From positions 1 through 64,000 of the forward strand of contig JANPIX010000032.1 in assembly GCA_031425195.1 (NCBI GenBank): a DNA stretch of 64,000 nucleotides. The letters are read 5' to 3'. How positions within the stretch are numbered: position 1 is the first letter of the stretch; each line of letters begins with the position of its first letter. Both the position numbers and the translations under genes were made by a program. This DNA is from JANPIX01 sp031425195. GTDB lineage: Bacteria; Pseudomonadota; Alphaproteobacteria; Rhodobacterales; Rhodobacteraceae. This document shows positions 8,912 to 18,400 of this stretch, in pieces. The notes beneath the pieces were generated by a model. That model was not told the origin of the DNA. It was given only the letters and a program-made list of their open reading frames with translations, and did not search any database.

Positions 8912-10417
8912 CTAGGCGGCATCGTGGACGCCGCCCATCATCAGGCCGATTTCGTCCACTGTCAGCCCTGCCACCGGACGGGGCACTGTCAGTCTGCCAC
9001 CGTTCAGCGCGGCGAAGATGTCGGCAATTTCCAGAAGTTCATCCAGATCCTGACTGATGACGATGACGGCGGCACCCTGTGCCGCGCGGTCAAGGATGGC
9101 CTGGCGGATGGCCGCTGCGGCAAGGGCATCGACGCCCCAGGTGGGCTGATTGATCACGATCACCGAGGGGTTTTGCAGCAGTTCGCGGCCGACGACGAAT
9201 TTCTGCAGATTGCCGCCCGACAGGGCGCGCGCCGCCACATGGGTGCCGGGGGTGCGCACATCGAAGGCCTGCACGACCTCGGCGGCAAAGGCGGCGGTCC
9301 GGGTCCAGTCGATAAAGCCGCGCCGGGTCAGGCCCTGCCGGGTCGAGGCGGAAAGGAGCGCGTTTTCGACCAGTGACATATCGGGGGCGGCGGCATGACC
9401 CAGCCGTTCTTCCGGGGCGGCCACCAGCCCAAGACTGCGCCGCGCATTCGGGCCAAGCTGGCCACTTGGGCGACCGTCGATCACCATGCAATCGGGTTTT
9501 GTCAGCAGTTCGCCCGACAGGGCCAGAAGCAGTTCGTCCTGCCCGTTGCCCGCCACGCCGGCGATGCCCAACACTTCGCCCCGCCGCACGGCAAGGGTGA
9601 TGCCCTTCAACGACGTGCCAAACGGAATGGGGGAGGAAACCGAAAGATCCTGCACGGTCAGGGCCACCGGCCCCTTGGCCGCCCCGGCCCGCGCCGGGGG
9701 CGTCAGCACCGTACCGACCATCAGTTCCGCCATTTCCCGCGCCGTGCAGTCGCGGGGCACGCATGTGGCCACCACCCGGCCGCGCCGCAGGATCGTGGCG
9801 GCGTCGCATAATGTGCGGATTTCTTCAAGCTTGTGGCTGATATAGAGGATCGCCGTGCCTTCGGACGCGAGTTTGCGGAGCGTCTGAAACAGGATGCCAA
9901 CCTCTTGCGGGGTAAGGACGGAGGTCGGTTCATCCATGATCAGAAGTTTGGGGTCTTGCAGAAGGCACCGAATGATTTCCACCCGCTGACGTTCGCCTGC
10001 CGACAGATCGCCCACCCGCCGGGCCGGATCAAGCGGCAGGCCGTAAGTGGTGCTGACGGCGCGGATGCGCCCGGCGAGTTCGCGCATTGGCGGCGGCTTT
10101 TCCATGCCAAGCGCCACATTCTCTGCCACGTTCAGCGCTTCGAACAGGGAAAAATGCTGGAACACCATGCCGACGCCCGCAGCCCGCGCGGTGCGGGGCT
10201 GGTCGGGGGCATAGGATTGACCACGCATCAGCATGGTGCCGGAATCGGGACGGACAAGGCCGTAGATCATCTTGACCAGTGTCGATTTGCCGGCACCGTT
10301 TTCGCCCAGCAGGGCGTGAATTTCGCCGGGCATCACGGTGAAAGACACATCGGCGTTGGCTATCACGCCGGGATAGGCTTTGGTCAGGCCGCTGATTGCA
10401 AGAAGGGGTTCGGTCAC
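8912..10417 (-). CDS. ABC transporter ATP-binding protein (duplicated, sugar/nucleoside type)
   Basis: A roughly 500-residue ATPase with two nucleotide-binding domains fused in one chain, as in ribose and BMP-type nucleoside importers. The first domain has Walker A GENGAGKSTLVKM, signature LSAGERQRVEI and Walker B LLIMDEPTSVLTP. The second has a degenerate Walker A (GVAGNGQDELL) and the signature ALSGGNLQKFVVG, the usual asymmetry in this group. The start is GTG at 10415-10417, overlapping the xdhC stop as GTGA, with AAAGGTGG upstream. This overlap ties transport translationally to the xanthine dehydrogenase genes. A CCTAGGCGGCA sequence including the stop is repeated 17 bp downstream. Confidence 0.92.
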   Translation of the reverse strand: MTEPLLAISGLTKAYPGVIANADVSFTVMPGEIHALLGENGAGKSTLVKMIYGLVRPDSGTMLMRGQSYAPDQPRTARAAGVGMVFQHFSLFEALNVAENVALGMEKPPPMRELAGRIRAVSTTYGLPLDPARRVGDLSAGERQRVEIIRCLLQDPKLLIMDEPTSVLTPQEVGILFQTLRKLASEGTAILYISHKLEEIRTLCDAATILRRGRVVATCVPRDCTAREMAELMVGTVLTPPARAGAAKGPVALTVQDLSVSSPIPFGTSLKGITLAVRRGEVLGIAGVAGNGQDELLLALSGELLTKPDCMVIDGRPSGQLGPNARRSLGLVAAPEERLGHAAAPDMSLVENALLSASTRQGLTRRGFIDWTRTAAFAAEVVQAFDVRTPGTHVAARALSGGNLQKFVVGRELLQNPSVIVINQPTWGVDALAAAAIRQAILDRAAQGAAVIVISQDLDELLEIADIFAALNGGRLTVPRPVAGLTVDEIGLMMGGVHDAA

Positions 10418-11358
10418 AGTGCCACCTTTTGTCTGACAGTTGGGGTGCTGCGCAGAAACTGTGCCGCAACGCCAAGGGCTATCGCCTGCGGATGCTTGCC
10501 CAGGGCGGGGTCGCCGATGGGGCAGGTGATGCGCTGGATGCTGGTTTGCGCGTGGCCAAGGGCGGCAAGGCGCGACCGGAACCGCGCCCATTTGCTGGCT
10601 GATCCGATCAGGCCAAGGGTTGCGAAACCGTGGGCAAGAAGGGTGTGGCAAAGGTCAAGGTCAAGGACATGCGAATAGGTCAGGATCAGGTGGTCCGCAT
10701 CCGTGGGGGCCAGAAGTGCTGCCTGCACCGGGGCAGCGGCGGGGAGGACCGTCACGCCTTCAGGCACAACGTCGGGATAACGGTCGGCCGCGACGTCGAC
10801 CCAGGTGATCGCCACACCGGGAAGGGGGCCCATGACGCCGACCACAGCCCGGCCAACATGACCCGCCCCCCAGATCCAAAGGCTGCGGCGGGGCGTGGCT
10901 ATCGGTTCGACCATCCAGCCTTGCACGAGGCCGGGCTGCGGCAGGGTGCCCTGATCCCGCGCGCGGGTCAGACTGCGGCGCACGGCAAGGGGCATGGCGG
11001 GGGCGTCGCGGGTCACGGGGCGTGCGATGATGGCGTGGCTTTCTTGCAGAGCGGCCAGCGCGGTTTCATCGAAGATTTCGGTCAGGAGCGTGACTGCCCC
11101 GCCGCAGCATTGCCCCAGTGCCGGGCCAAGGGGAACCTGTGTAAGACGGGGGCTGGGTCGGGGCAGCATCTGCCGAGCCGCCTGCGCCGCCTGCCATTCC
11201 AGTGCGCCGCCGCCGATGGTGCCAGACTGCCCGCCGGTCCAGACGAGCATCGCCGCGCCGACTTCGCGTGGCGCGGACCCGGCGACAGCCGCCACCACAA
11301 TACGGGCAACTGTGCCGTGCTGTGCCACCGCCGATTGCAGGGCCTGCAGGTCAAACAT
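10414..11358 (-). CDS. xdhC: xanthine dehydrogenase accessory protein XdhC
   Basis: A 314-residue XdhC, the chaperone that binds molybdenum cofactor, helps its sulfuration and inserts it into the XdhB subunit. It begins MFDLQALQSAVAQHG and shows the GSAPREVGAAMLV and GTIGGGALEW motifs of the N-terminal XdhC/CoxI domain and a C-terminal Rossmann part with IWGAGHVGRAVVG. The start overlaps the end of xdhB by eight bases and its stop overlaps the ATPase start, so it sits in the middle of a tightly coupled series. An upstream in-frame extension of 41 codons was rejected because it is unlike the family. Confidence 0.92.
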   Translation of the reverse strand: MFDLQALQSAVAQHGTVARIVVAAVAGSAPREVGAAMLVWTGGQSGTIGGGALEWQAAQAARQMLPRPSPRLTQVPLGPALGQCCGGAVTLLTEIFDETALAALQESHAIIARPVTRDAPAMPLAVRRSLTRARDQGTLPQPGLVQGWMVEPIATPRRSLWIWGAGHVGRAVVGVMGPLPGVAITWVDVAADRYPDVVPEGVTVLPAAAPVQAALLAPTDADHLILTYSHVLDLDLCHTLLAHGFATLGLIGSASKWARFRSRLAALGHAQTSIQRITCPIGDPALGKHPQAIALGVAAQFLRSTPTVRQKVAL

Positions 11359-13819
11359 GGGTATCCCTGGTTTTGCCCGCTGCTGCCCGGACCCGTGCGA
11401 CGGCCCGCAGCACCCGTTCAGGCGTCGCGGGCGCGTCGAGGGCGGGATAGACCGATCCGTCCCCACAGGCCGCCACCGCATCCGACAGCGCCATCAGGGC
11501 AGAGATGGCGAGCATCAGCGGCGGTTCACCCACCGCCTTGGACCGTCCCACCGTATCTTCGCGGTTATCACGACCCCATAGCGTGACGTTGAAAATGGGC
11601 GGGCGGTCCGACATGGCGGGGATCTTGTAGGTGCTGGGCGCATGGGTGCGCAGGATGCCGCTGTCATCCCAGACGAGTTCTTCAGTGGTCAGCCAACCCG
11701 CGCCCTGCACATAGGCGCCTTCGATCTGGCCGATATCGAGCGCTGGGTTCAGGCTGGACCCGGTGTCATGCAGGATATCGGTGCGCAGGATGCGGTTTTC
11801 GCCGGTCAAACTGTCGATCACCACTTCGGTGACGGCCGCGCCATAGGCGAAGTACAGAAAGGGGCGTCCGGTGCCGTTCTTGCGATCCCATGTGATCTTG
11901 GGCGTGGCGTAATAGCCGGTGGACGACAGCGACACGCGGTCCATGTAGGCCATCGCCGCCACATCGGCAAAGCTGATACGGTTCCCGGCAACAGAGGCCA
12001 TGCCGCCGGAAAACACCACCTCGGCAGGGTCGGCCTGATGGCGGGAGGCGAGAACCGCTGCAAGCCTGTCACGCAGGACGACGGCGGCATTGCGGGCGGC
12101 CATGCCGTTCAGATCGGTGCCTGACGACGCCGCCGTGGCCGAGGTATTGGGCACCTTGGCGGTATCGGTCGCGCTGATCCGGATGGCCGAGGGTTCGACG
12201 CCGAACACATCTGCCACGACCTGCGCCACCTTCTGGTTCAGGCCCTGACCCATATCGGTGCCGCCGTGGTTCAGATGGATGGAGCCATCCTGATACACAT
12301 GCACCAGCGCCCCTGCCTGATTGAGCCAGGTGAGGGTAAAGGAAATGCCGAACTTGACGGGCGTCAGCGCGATGCCCTTTTTCAGGATCGGGTTCGTGGC
12401 ATTCCACGCAGCAATCACCTGCCTGCGCGCCTGATAGGCGCTGGAGCGTTCCAGCACCGCGACCAGATCATGGGCGATGAAGTCTTCGACCGGCATGTGA
12501 TAATGCGTGGTCTGCGCGCCGGGGGCAGGGGTGGCCGGGCTTGTGGACGTTTCAACAAGATCATCCATGCCGCGGGATGTCAGATCGACGCTTGGCGGCA
12601 GCTGTGACGCGTTCATGCCGTGGGAAACCTGGGCTTCGGACGGTGCGGGAGGGGGGGCAACGCCACCCGCATCCGCCGGGGCGGCGCGGTAGAAGTTCAG
12701 ACGGCGGATGGCAAGCGGGTCTTGCCCTAACTGGTGGGCGACATGGTCCATCACGCGTTCGATGCCCAGCATCCCCTGCGGGCCGCCAAAGCCACGAAAG
12801 GCGGTGGCGCTTTGCGTGTTGGTGCGCAGGCGGTGGCTTTCAATGCGGACGGCGGGCAGGAAATAGCAGTTGTCGGCGTGCAGCATCGCCCTGTCGGCGA
12901 CGGGCAGCGAAAGATCCATGCTCCACCCGCAGCGCACCAGATGGGTGAAGGCCACGCCTTGCACCAAGCCTGACGCATCCACCGCCGCGCGGTAATCGAC
13001 CCGCATGTCATGGCGTTTGCCGGTGATGACGAAATCGTCGTCCCGGTCATAGCGCATCTTGCAGGCGCGCCCGGTCAGACGTGCCGCGACAGCGCAGGCC
13101 ACGGCCAGCGCGTTGCCCTGACTTTCCTTGCCGCCAAAGCCGCCGCCCATGCGCCGCACCTCGACACGCACAGCGCTCATCGGCAGGTGGAGCGCGTGGG
13201 CGACCTTGTGCTGGATCTCGGTCGGGTGCTGGCTGGAGGAATGGATCAGCATGCCGTCTTCCTGCGGGATGGCGGCGGCGACCTGGCCTTCCAGATAGAA
13301 ATGTTCCTGACCGCCGATGTCCATCGACCCTTCGATGACATGGGCTGCATTGGCAAAGGCGGCACCGAGATCGCCGCGCGCCCAGACGACGGGACCGTCT
13401 TCGAAACGGCTGTTGGCGGCAAGGGCCGCGTCCACAGTCAGGATGGCGGGCAGAGGCGTGATCGTCACCTGTGCAAGCCGGGCGGCGCGGCGGGCGGCGT
13501 GGTGGCTGGTGGCGATCACGAGGAACAGAGGCTGGCCCGCGTAGTGCACCGTTCCCTGCGCCAGCAGGGGTTCGTCGGTGGCCGAAGGGGAACAGTCGGG
13601 CATCGGGTCAAGGTCGGCCGGACCGATCACCGCGACCACACCCTTGGCCGCCCGGACCGGGGCAAGATCAAGCGCGTCGATCTGGCCATGCGCGATGGCG
13701 GACAGCCCGAAGGCAAGATGCAACGCCCCGGCGGGCAGCGGAATATCATCGACATAGCGCGCGGCGCCCGTGACGTGCAGCGGTGCCGAATCGTGCGGAA
13801 GGGCGCGTCCGACCGTTAT
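11351..13819 (-). CDS. xdhB: xanthine dehydrogenase molybdopterin-binding subunit
   Basis: The large subunit of a bacterial heterotetrameric xanthine dehydrogenase, oxidising hypoxanthine and xanthine to urate. Visible motifs are GGQEHFYLEGQ, MGGGFGGKESQG and TAFRGFGGPQG around the molybdenum site, and KAVGEPP containing the catalytic glutamate. Homology clearly extends upstream of the first standard start (TTG at 13721-13723): the frame reads VGRALPHDSAPLHVTG and then ARYVDDIPLPAGALHLAFGL, matching the N-terminus of Rhodobacter XdhB. At the expected initiator the codon is ATA (13817-13819), not ATG, inside an ATAA overlap with the xdhA stop. No ATG, GTG or TTG lies between the upstream in-frame stop and 13723. 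I therefore give the homologous span of 822 residues; a TTG-started form would lack 32 residues. Confidence 0.88.
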   Translation of the reverse strand: MTVGRALPHDSAPLHVTGAARYVDDIPLPAGALHLAFGLSAIAHGQIDALDLAPVRAAKGVVAVIGPADLDPMPDCSPSATDEPLLAQGTVHYAGQPLFLVIATSHHAARRAARLAQVTITPLPAILTVDAALAANSRFEDGPVVWARGDLGAAFANAAHVIEGSMDIGGQEHFYLEGQVAAAIPQEDGMLIHSSSQHPTEIQHKVAHALHLPMSAVRVEVRRMGGGFGGKESQGNALAVACAVAARLTGRACKMRYDRDDDFVITGKRHDMRVDYRAAVDASGLVQGVAFTHLVRCGWSMDLSLPVADRAMLHADNCYFLPAVRIESHRLRTNTQSATAFRGFGGPQGMLGIERVMDHVAHQLGQDPLAIRRLNFYRAAPADAGGVAPPPAPSEAQVSHGMNASQLPPSVDLTSRGMDDLVETSTSPATPAPGAQTTHYHMPVEDFIAHDLVAVLERSSAYQARRQVIAAWNATNPILKKGIALTPVKFGISFTLTWLNQAGALVHVYQDGSIHLNHGGTDMGQGLNQKVAQVVADVFGVEPSAIRISATDTAKVPNTSATAASSGTDLNGMAARNAAVVLRDRLAAVLASRHQADPAEVVFSGGMASVAGNRISFADVAAMAYMDRVSLSSTGYYATPKITWDRKNGTGRPFLYFAYGAAVTEVVIDSLTGENRILRTDILHDTGSSLNPALDIGQIEGAYVQGAGWLTTEELVWDDSGILRTHAPSTYKIPAMSDRPPIFNVTLWGRDNREDTVGRSKAVGEPPLMLAISALMALSDAVAACGDGSVYPALDAPATPERVLRAVARVRAAAGKTRDTHV

Positions 13820-15204
13820 GATGCCACCACGGACAGGACGCTGACGGGCAGGCCGCCCAGATCCAAGACATAGCGGCGCACCATGTTCCGGGCGACTTCA
13901 AGCCGGTAGTCCGCCGAGGCGCGCATGTCTGTCAGCGGCGTGAAATCCTGTGCGAAGGCAGGGGCCGCACGCTCCATCGTTTCGACGGAAAGGGGTTGGC
14001 CAAGAAGCGCCGCCTCCACCGCCGCCGCGCGTTTCGGGATGCCGGCCATGCCGCCAAAGGCAACGCGGGCCGACGTGATGCGCCCCGCCTCTGTCGCGAT
14101 GTTGAAACAGCCGCACACGGCCGAGATATCGTCGTCGAACCGCTTTGACACCTTGTAGCAGCGCAGCGCGGGGGCGCTGGCGGGGATTGTAACGGCTTCG
14201 ACAAATTCGCCGGGGCGGCGGTCTTGTTTGCGGTAGTAGAGAAAGAAATCCTCGATCGGGATTGACCGGCGGTCTGGCCCGCGCCGCAGATGCAGGGTGG
14301 CGCCAAGGGCGATCAGGGCGGGTGCGTTGTCACCGATGGGCGACGCGCCCGCGATGTTGCCGCCCAGCGTGGCCGCGTTGCGAACCTGATCCGCGCCATA
14401 GCGGCGCAAAAGTTCGCCGTAGGACGGATGGAGCGCGCGCATGGCCAGCAAAAGATCGGCAATGGTGACACCGGCCCCGATGTGCAGCGTATCGCCCTGA
14501 TGTTCGATGCGGGCGAGTTCGGGGATGCCGGCGATGAAGGTGGGTTTTGGCAGGTTCCGCAGGCCCTTTGTCACCCACAGGCCGATGTCCGTGGCCCCGC
14601 CGATCAGCGTGGCATCGGGGTTCTGGGCATACCAGTCGGCCAGTTCATCGGCGCTGACCGGGCGGAACCAGTCGTCGGGTACGGCTTCCAGCCCCGAAGG
14701 CGGCAAGGGATGGGCGGCGTCGGCGCGCATGTGGGCCGGCACGAATTCAGGTTCGGCGGCCTGTGCCGCGCGCAGGATTGGCGCATAGCCGGTGCAGCGG
14801 CACAGATTGCCGGCCAGCGCATCGTCATGATCCAGCCGCCCGTTCAGATGCGCCGTCGCCATCGCCACGACAAAACCCGGCGTGCAATAGCCGCATTGCG
14901 ATCCGTGATGGTCGATCATCGCCTGTTGCACAGGGTGGGGCGTGCCATCGGGGGCGGCGATCCCTTCGACAGTGCGAACAGCCTTGCCCTGCACCTGGGG
15001 CAGAAACAGGATGCAGGCATTGAAGGCCCGCGCGCCGTGCCCGTCGGTGACCATCACCGTGCAGGCCCCGCAGTCGCCTTCGTTGCAACCTTCCTTGGTG
15101 CCCGTCAGCCCCCGCGTATCGCGGAGCCAGTCCAGCAGGGTCTGCGTCGGACTTTCAGGGGTCACGGAAACGGGTTCACCGTTCAAATGGAACGTGATCT
15201 GCAT
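13816..15204 (-). CDS. xdhA: xanthine dehydrogenase iron-sulfur/FAD subunit
   Basis: The 462-residue small subunit of xanthine dehydrogenase, the same length as Rhodobacter capsulatus XdhA as I recall it. An N-terminal plant-type [2Fe-2S] domain has CNEGDCGACTVMV, followed by the second cluster domain with QCGYCTPGFVVAM and NLCRCTGYAPI. A FAD-binding domain follows from about residue 180 (TLIGGATDIGLWVTKGL, LGGNIAGASPIGDN). It carries electrons from the molybdenum site of XdhB to FAD and then NAD+. ATG at 15202-15204 begins MQITFHLNGEPVSV, the conserved N-terminus. It is the first gene of the minus-strand purine operon, divergent from dnaE. Confidence 0.93.
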   Translation of the reverse strand: MQITFHLNGEPVSVTPESPTQTLLDWLRDTRGLTGTKEGCNEGDCGACTVMVTDGHGARAFNACILFLPQVQGKAVRTVEGIAAPDGTPHPVQQAMIDHHGSQCGYCTPGFVVAMATAHLNGRLDHDDALAGNLCRCTGYAPILRAAQAAEPEFVPAHMRADAAHPLPPSGLEAVPDDWFRPVSADELADWYAQNPDATLIGGATDIGLWVTKGLRNLPKPTFIAGIPELARIEHQGDTLHIGAGVTIADLLLAMRALHPSYGELLRRYGADQVRNAATLGGNIAGASPIGDNAPALIALGATLHLRRGPDRRSIPIEDFFLYYRKQDRRPGEFVEAVTIPASAPALRCYKVSKRFDDDISAVCGCFNIATEAGRITSARVAFGGMAGIPKRAAAVEAALLGQPLSVETMERAAPAFAQDFTPLTDMRASADYRLEVARNMVRRYVLDLGGLPVSVLSVVAS

Positions 15205-15325
15205 GAAAAGGCCTGCCGCGTTACCCAAGACATTCGAGGCCCCGCAGTCGATGCGGCGTAGAGCGCGTGGCCTTGGCCCCGATGAAAGCGCGGGCCGGGG
15301 CAGGTGGCAAGAGGAGAATTTGCGC

Positions 15326-15427
15326 ATGACCAAAAAGACGCCGTTTTGCGGCGATGACCCGGCGATAGTTCCGGGATCGCGGCGTTGTGCCCGATGGCCG
15401 CTTTCCCTGCGGGGTGGGGATGGTTAG
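15326..15427 (+). CDS. possible 33-residue leader ORF ahead of dnaE
   Basis: A short open frame begins MTKKTPFCGDDPAIVPG and ends with TAG ten bases before the dnaE ATG. It has a strong ribosome binding site (GAGGAG, nine bases before ATG), whereas dnaE itself has only a weak GGGGATGG that lies inside the end of this frame. That geometry suggests translational coupling, with ribosomes finishing the small frame and re-initiating on dnaE. Whether the peptide is made or conserved is not known, and the call rests only on spacing and the ribosome binding site. Confidence 0.35.
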   Translation: MTKKTPFCGDDPAIVPGSRRCARWPLSLRGGDG

Positions 15428-15437
15428 ATTGGTCGTC

Positions 15438-18400
15438 ATGTCAAATGCCCCCCGATTCATTCACCTGCGCGTGCACACTGAACATTCCCTTCTGGAGGGT
15501 GCGGTTCCCGTCGATGATCTGATTGCGCTGTGTGTGGCGCAAAAGATGCCTGCGGTTGCCGTGACCGATACGAACAACATGTTCGCCGCGCTGGAATTTT
15601 CGGTGAACGCGCAGACGGCGGGTTTGCAGCCGATTGTCGGGTGTCAGATGTCGCTGGCGCATGACCCCGCTGCGGCTGGCGAACGGCCGCGCCCGCCTGC
15701 ACCGGTGGTGCTGCTGGCGCAGAACGAAGCCGGCTACATGAACCTGATGAAGCTGAACTCTTGCCTTTATATCGGCAAGGGGGGGCAGCTTCCGCAGGTC
15801 ACGCCCGATGAACTGGGCCAATATGCCGAAGGGTTGATCTGTCTGACGGGTGGGCCTGACGGGCCCATCGGGCGCTTGTTGCAGGCCGGGCAGGAAGGCA
15901 AGGCGCGCGCGTTGCTGGAGCGGCTGGCGGTGTTCTATTCGGGGCGGCTTTATGTCGAATTGCAGCGCCACCCCGGCGAAGGCGGGCGTCTGCCCGATGC
16001 CGAGGCGCTGTCGGAACGCGGGCTGATCCGTCTTGCCTATGATCTGGGGTTGCCGCTTGTGGCGACGAATGACGTCTATTTTCCGAAGTCGAGCATGTTC
16101 GAGGCGCATGACGCCCTGATCTGCATTGCCGAGGGGGCCTATGTCGACCAGCAGACCCCGCGCCGCCGCCTGACGCCGCAGCATTATTTCAAGACCGAAG
16201 CGGAAATGTGCGTCCTGTTCGCGGACTTGCCCGAAGCGTTGGAACACACGGTCGAGATCGCGCGGCGCTGTGCCTTTGCCGCGTTCAAGCGCAAACCCAT
16301 TCTGCCGCGCTTTGCCGACGACGAGGTGGCGGCACTCCGCCGTCAGTCGCGTGAAGGGCTTGCGGCGCGGCTGGCGATCATTCCGCACGCCGTTTCGGTG
16401 GCGGAATACGAGGCCCGGCTGGAGTTCGAGTTGGGCGTGATCGAACAGATGGGGTTTCCGGGTTACTTTCTGATCGTGGCCGACTTTATCAAATGGGCCA
16501 AGAAGGAAGGCATCCCCGTGGGGCCGGGCCGGGGTTCGGGAGCGGGCAGTCTGGTGGCCTATGCCCTGACCATCACCGATCTTGACCCGCTGCGCTATTC
16601 CCTGCTGTTCGAACGGTTTTTGAATCCGGAACGCGTGTCGATGCCCGATTTCGACATCGATTTCTGCATGGACCGGCGCGAGGAAGTCATCCGCTATGTG
16701 CAGGGCAAGTACGGGCGGGACAGGGTGGGGCAGATCATCACCTTTGGCGCGCTTTTGTCCAAGGCCGCGATCCGCGACGTGGGCCGGGTGCTGCAGATGT
16801 CTTACGGGCAGGTCGACCGTCTGTCGAAGATGATCCCGGTGGAAGGTGTCAAGCCGGTGTCGATCACCAAGGCGCTGGCGGACGAACCGCGCCTGCGCGA
16901 AGCCGCGAAGGAAGAGGTGGTCAAGCGACTGCTCGACTACGGTCAGCAGATCGAGGGATTGCTGCGCAACGCATCGACCCATGCGGCGGGCGTGGTGATC
17001 GGCGACAGGCCGCTGGACGAGTTGGTGCCGCTGTATCAGGACCCGCGTTCGGACATGCCGGCCACGCAGTTCAACATGAAATGGGTGGAGGCGGCCGGGC
17101 TGGTCAAGTTCGACTTTCTGGGTCTGAAAACGCTGACGGTGATCCAGAACGCCATGCAGTTGCTGGCCCGGCGTGGGGTGGTGTTCGACATCAACCTGAT
17201 CCCGCTGGATGACAAGCCGAGTTACGAATTGTACGCCGCGGCCAAGACGGTGGCGGTGTTTCAGGTGGAAAGCACCGGCATGATGGATGCCCTGCGCCGC
17301 ATGAAACCGACCTGCATCGAGGATATCGTGGCCTTGGTGGCGCTGTACCGGCCCGGCCCGATGGAAAACATCCCCGCCTATTGCGAGGTCAAGAACGGCC
17401 TGCGCGACCGGGAATCCATTCACCCCACCATCGACCACATCCTGCAGGAAACCCAGGGCATCATCGTCTATCAGGAACAGGTGATGGAAATTGCCCAGGT
17501 GATGGCCGGGTATTCGTTGGGCGGGGCCGATCTTTTGCGCCGTGCCATGGGCAAGAAGAACCCCGAGGAAATGGCGCGGGAACGGCCGAAATTCATCGAG
17601 GGCGCGCAGAAGACGCATGGCGTCGCCAAGGAAAAGGCGGGCGAAGTTTTTGACCTGCTGGAGAAATTCGCGAATTACGGGTTCAACAAAAGCCATGCCG
17701 CCGCCTATGCGGTGGTCAGTTACCAGACGGCCTATCTCAAGGCGAACCACCCGGTGGAATTCATGGCCGCCGTGATGAACTGCGACATTCACCTGACCGA
17801 CAAGCTGGCCATCTACAAGCGCGAGGTGGACAAGCTGGGCATCACCACGGTGGCGCCTTGCGTGAACGCGTCCGAGGCGACGTTTTCGGTGCGCGACGGG
17901 GCGGTGGTCTATGCGCTGGGCGCGCTCAAGAACGTGGGGTCCGATGCGATGGGCCTGATCACGGCGGCGCGGGGCGACCGGCCCTTTGCCACGCTGTTCG
18001 ATTTCGCGCGCCGGGTGGACATGAAGCGCATTGGCAAGCGGCCTTTGGAAATGCTGGCGCGGGCGGGGGCGTTCGACGTGCTGGACCGCAACCGCGCGCG
18101 GGTGTTCGAGGCGCTGGACGCGCTGTCGGCCTATTCCGCCGCGACGTTCGAGGCAAAGGGGTCATCACAGGTGTCGCTGTTTGGCGAGGCGGGGGCGGAT
18201 CTGCCGGAGCCGCGTCTGCCATCGCGTGACGACTGGCTGCCCGTCGAACGGCTGGGCGAAGAACATCAGGCCATCGGGTTCTATCTGTCGGGCCACCCGC
18301 TTGACGATTACCAGTCCGCGCTGCGCAGGCGGGACGTCAAGACGCTGGCCCAGATCACGGCGCTGGCGGCGGCGGGGCCGCTGGTGGCCAAGATCGCGGG

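Noticed and set aside
8894..8921. Direct repeat CCTAGGCGGCA at the end of the importer ATPase gene
   Set aside because: Two 11-base copies 17 bases apart duplicate the end of the gene and its stop. This looks like a small local duplication without functional consequence.
11351..13723. xdhB as a broken pseudogene because of its missing start
   Set aside because: The frame is intact over 822 codons with all active-site motifs, and downstream genes are coupled to it. Only the initiator codon is odd.
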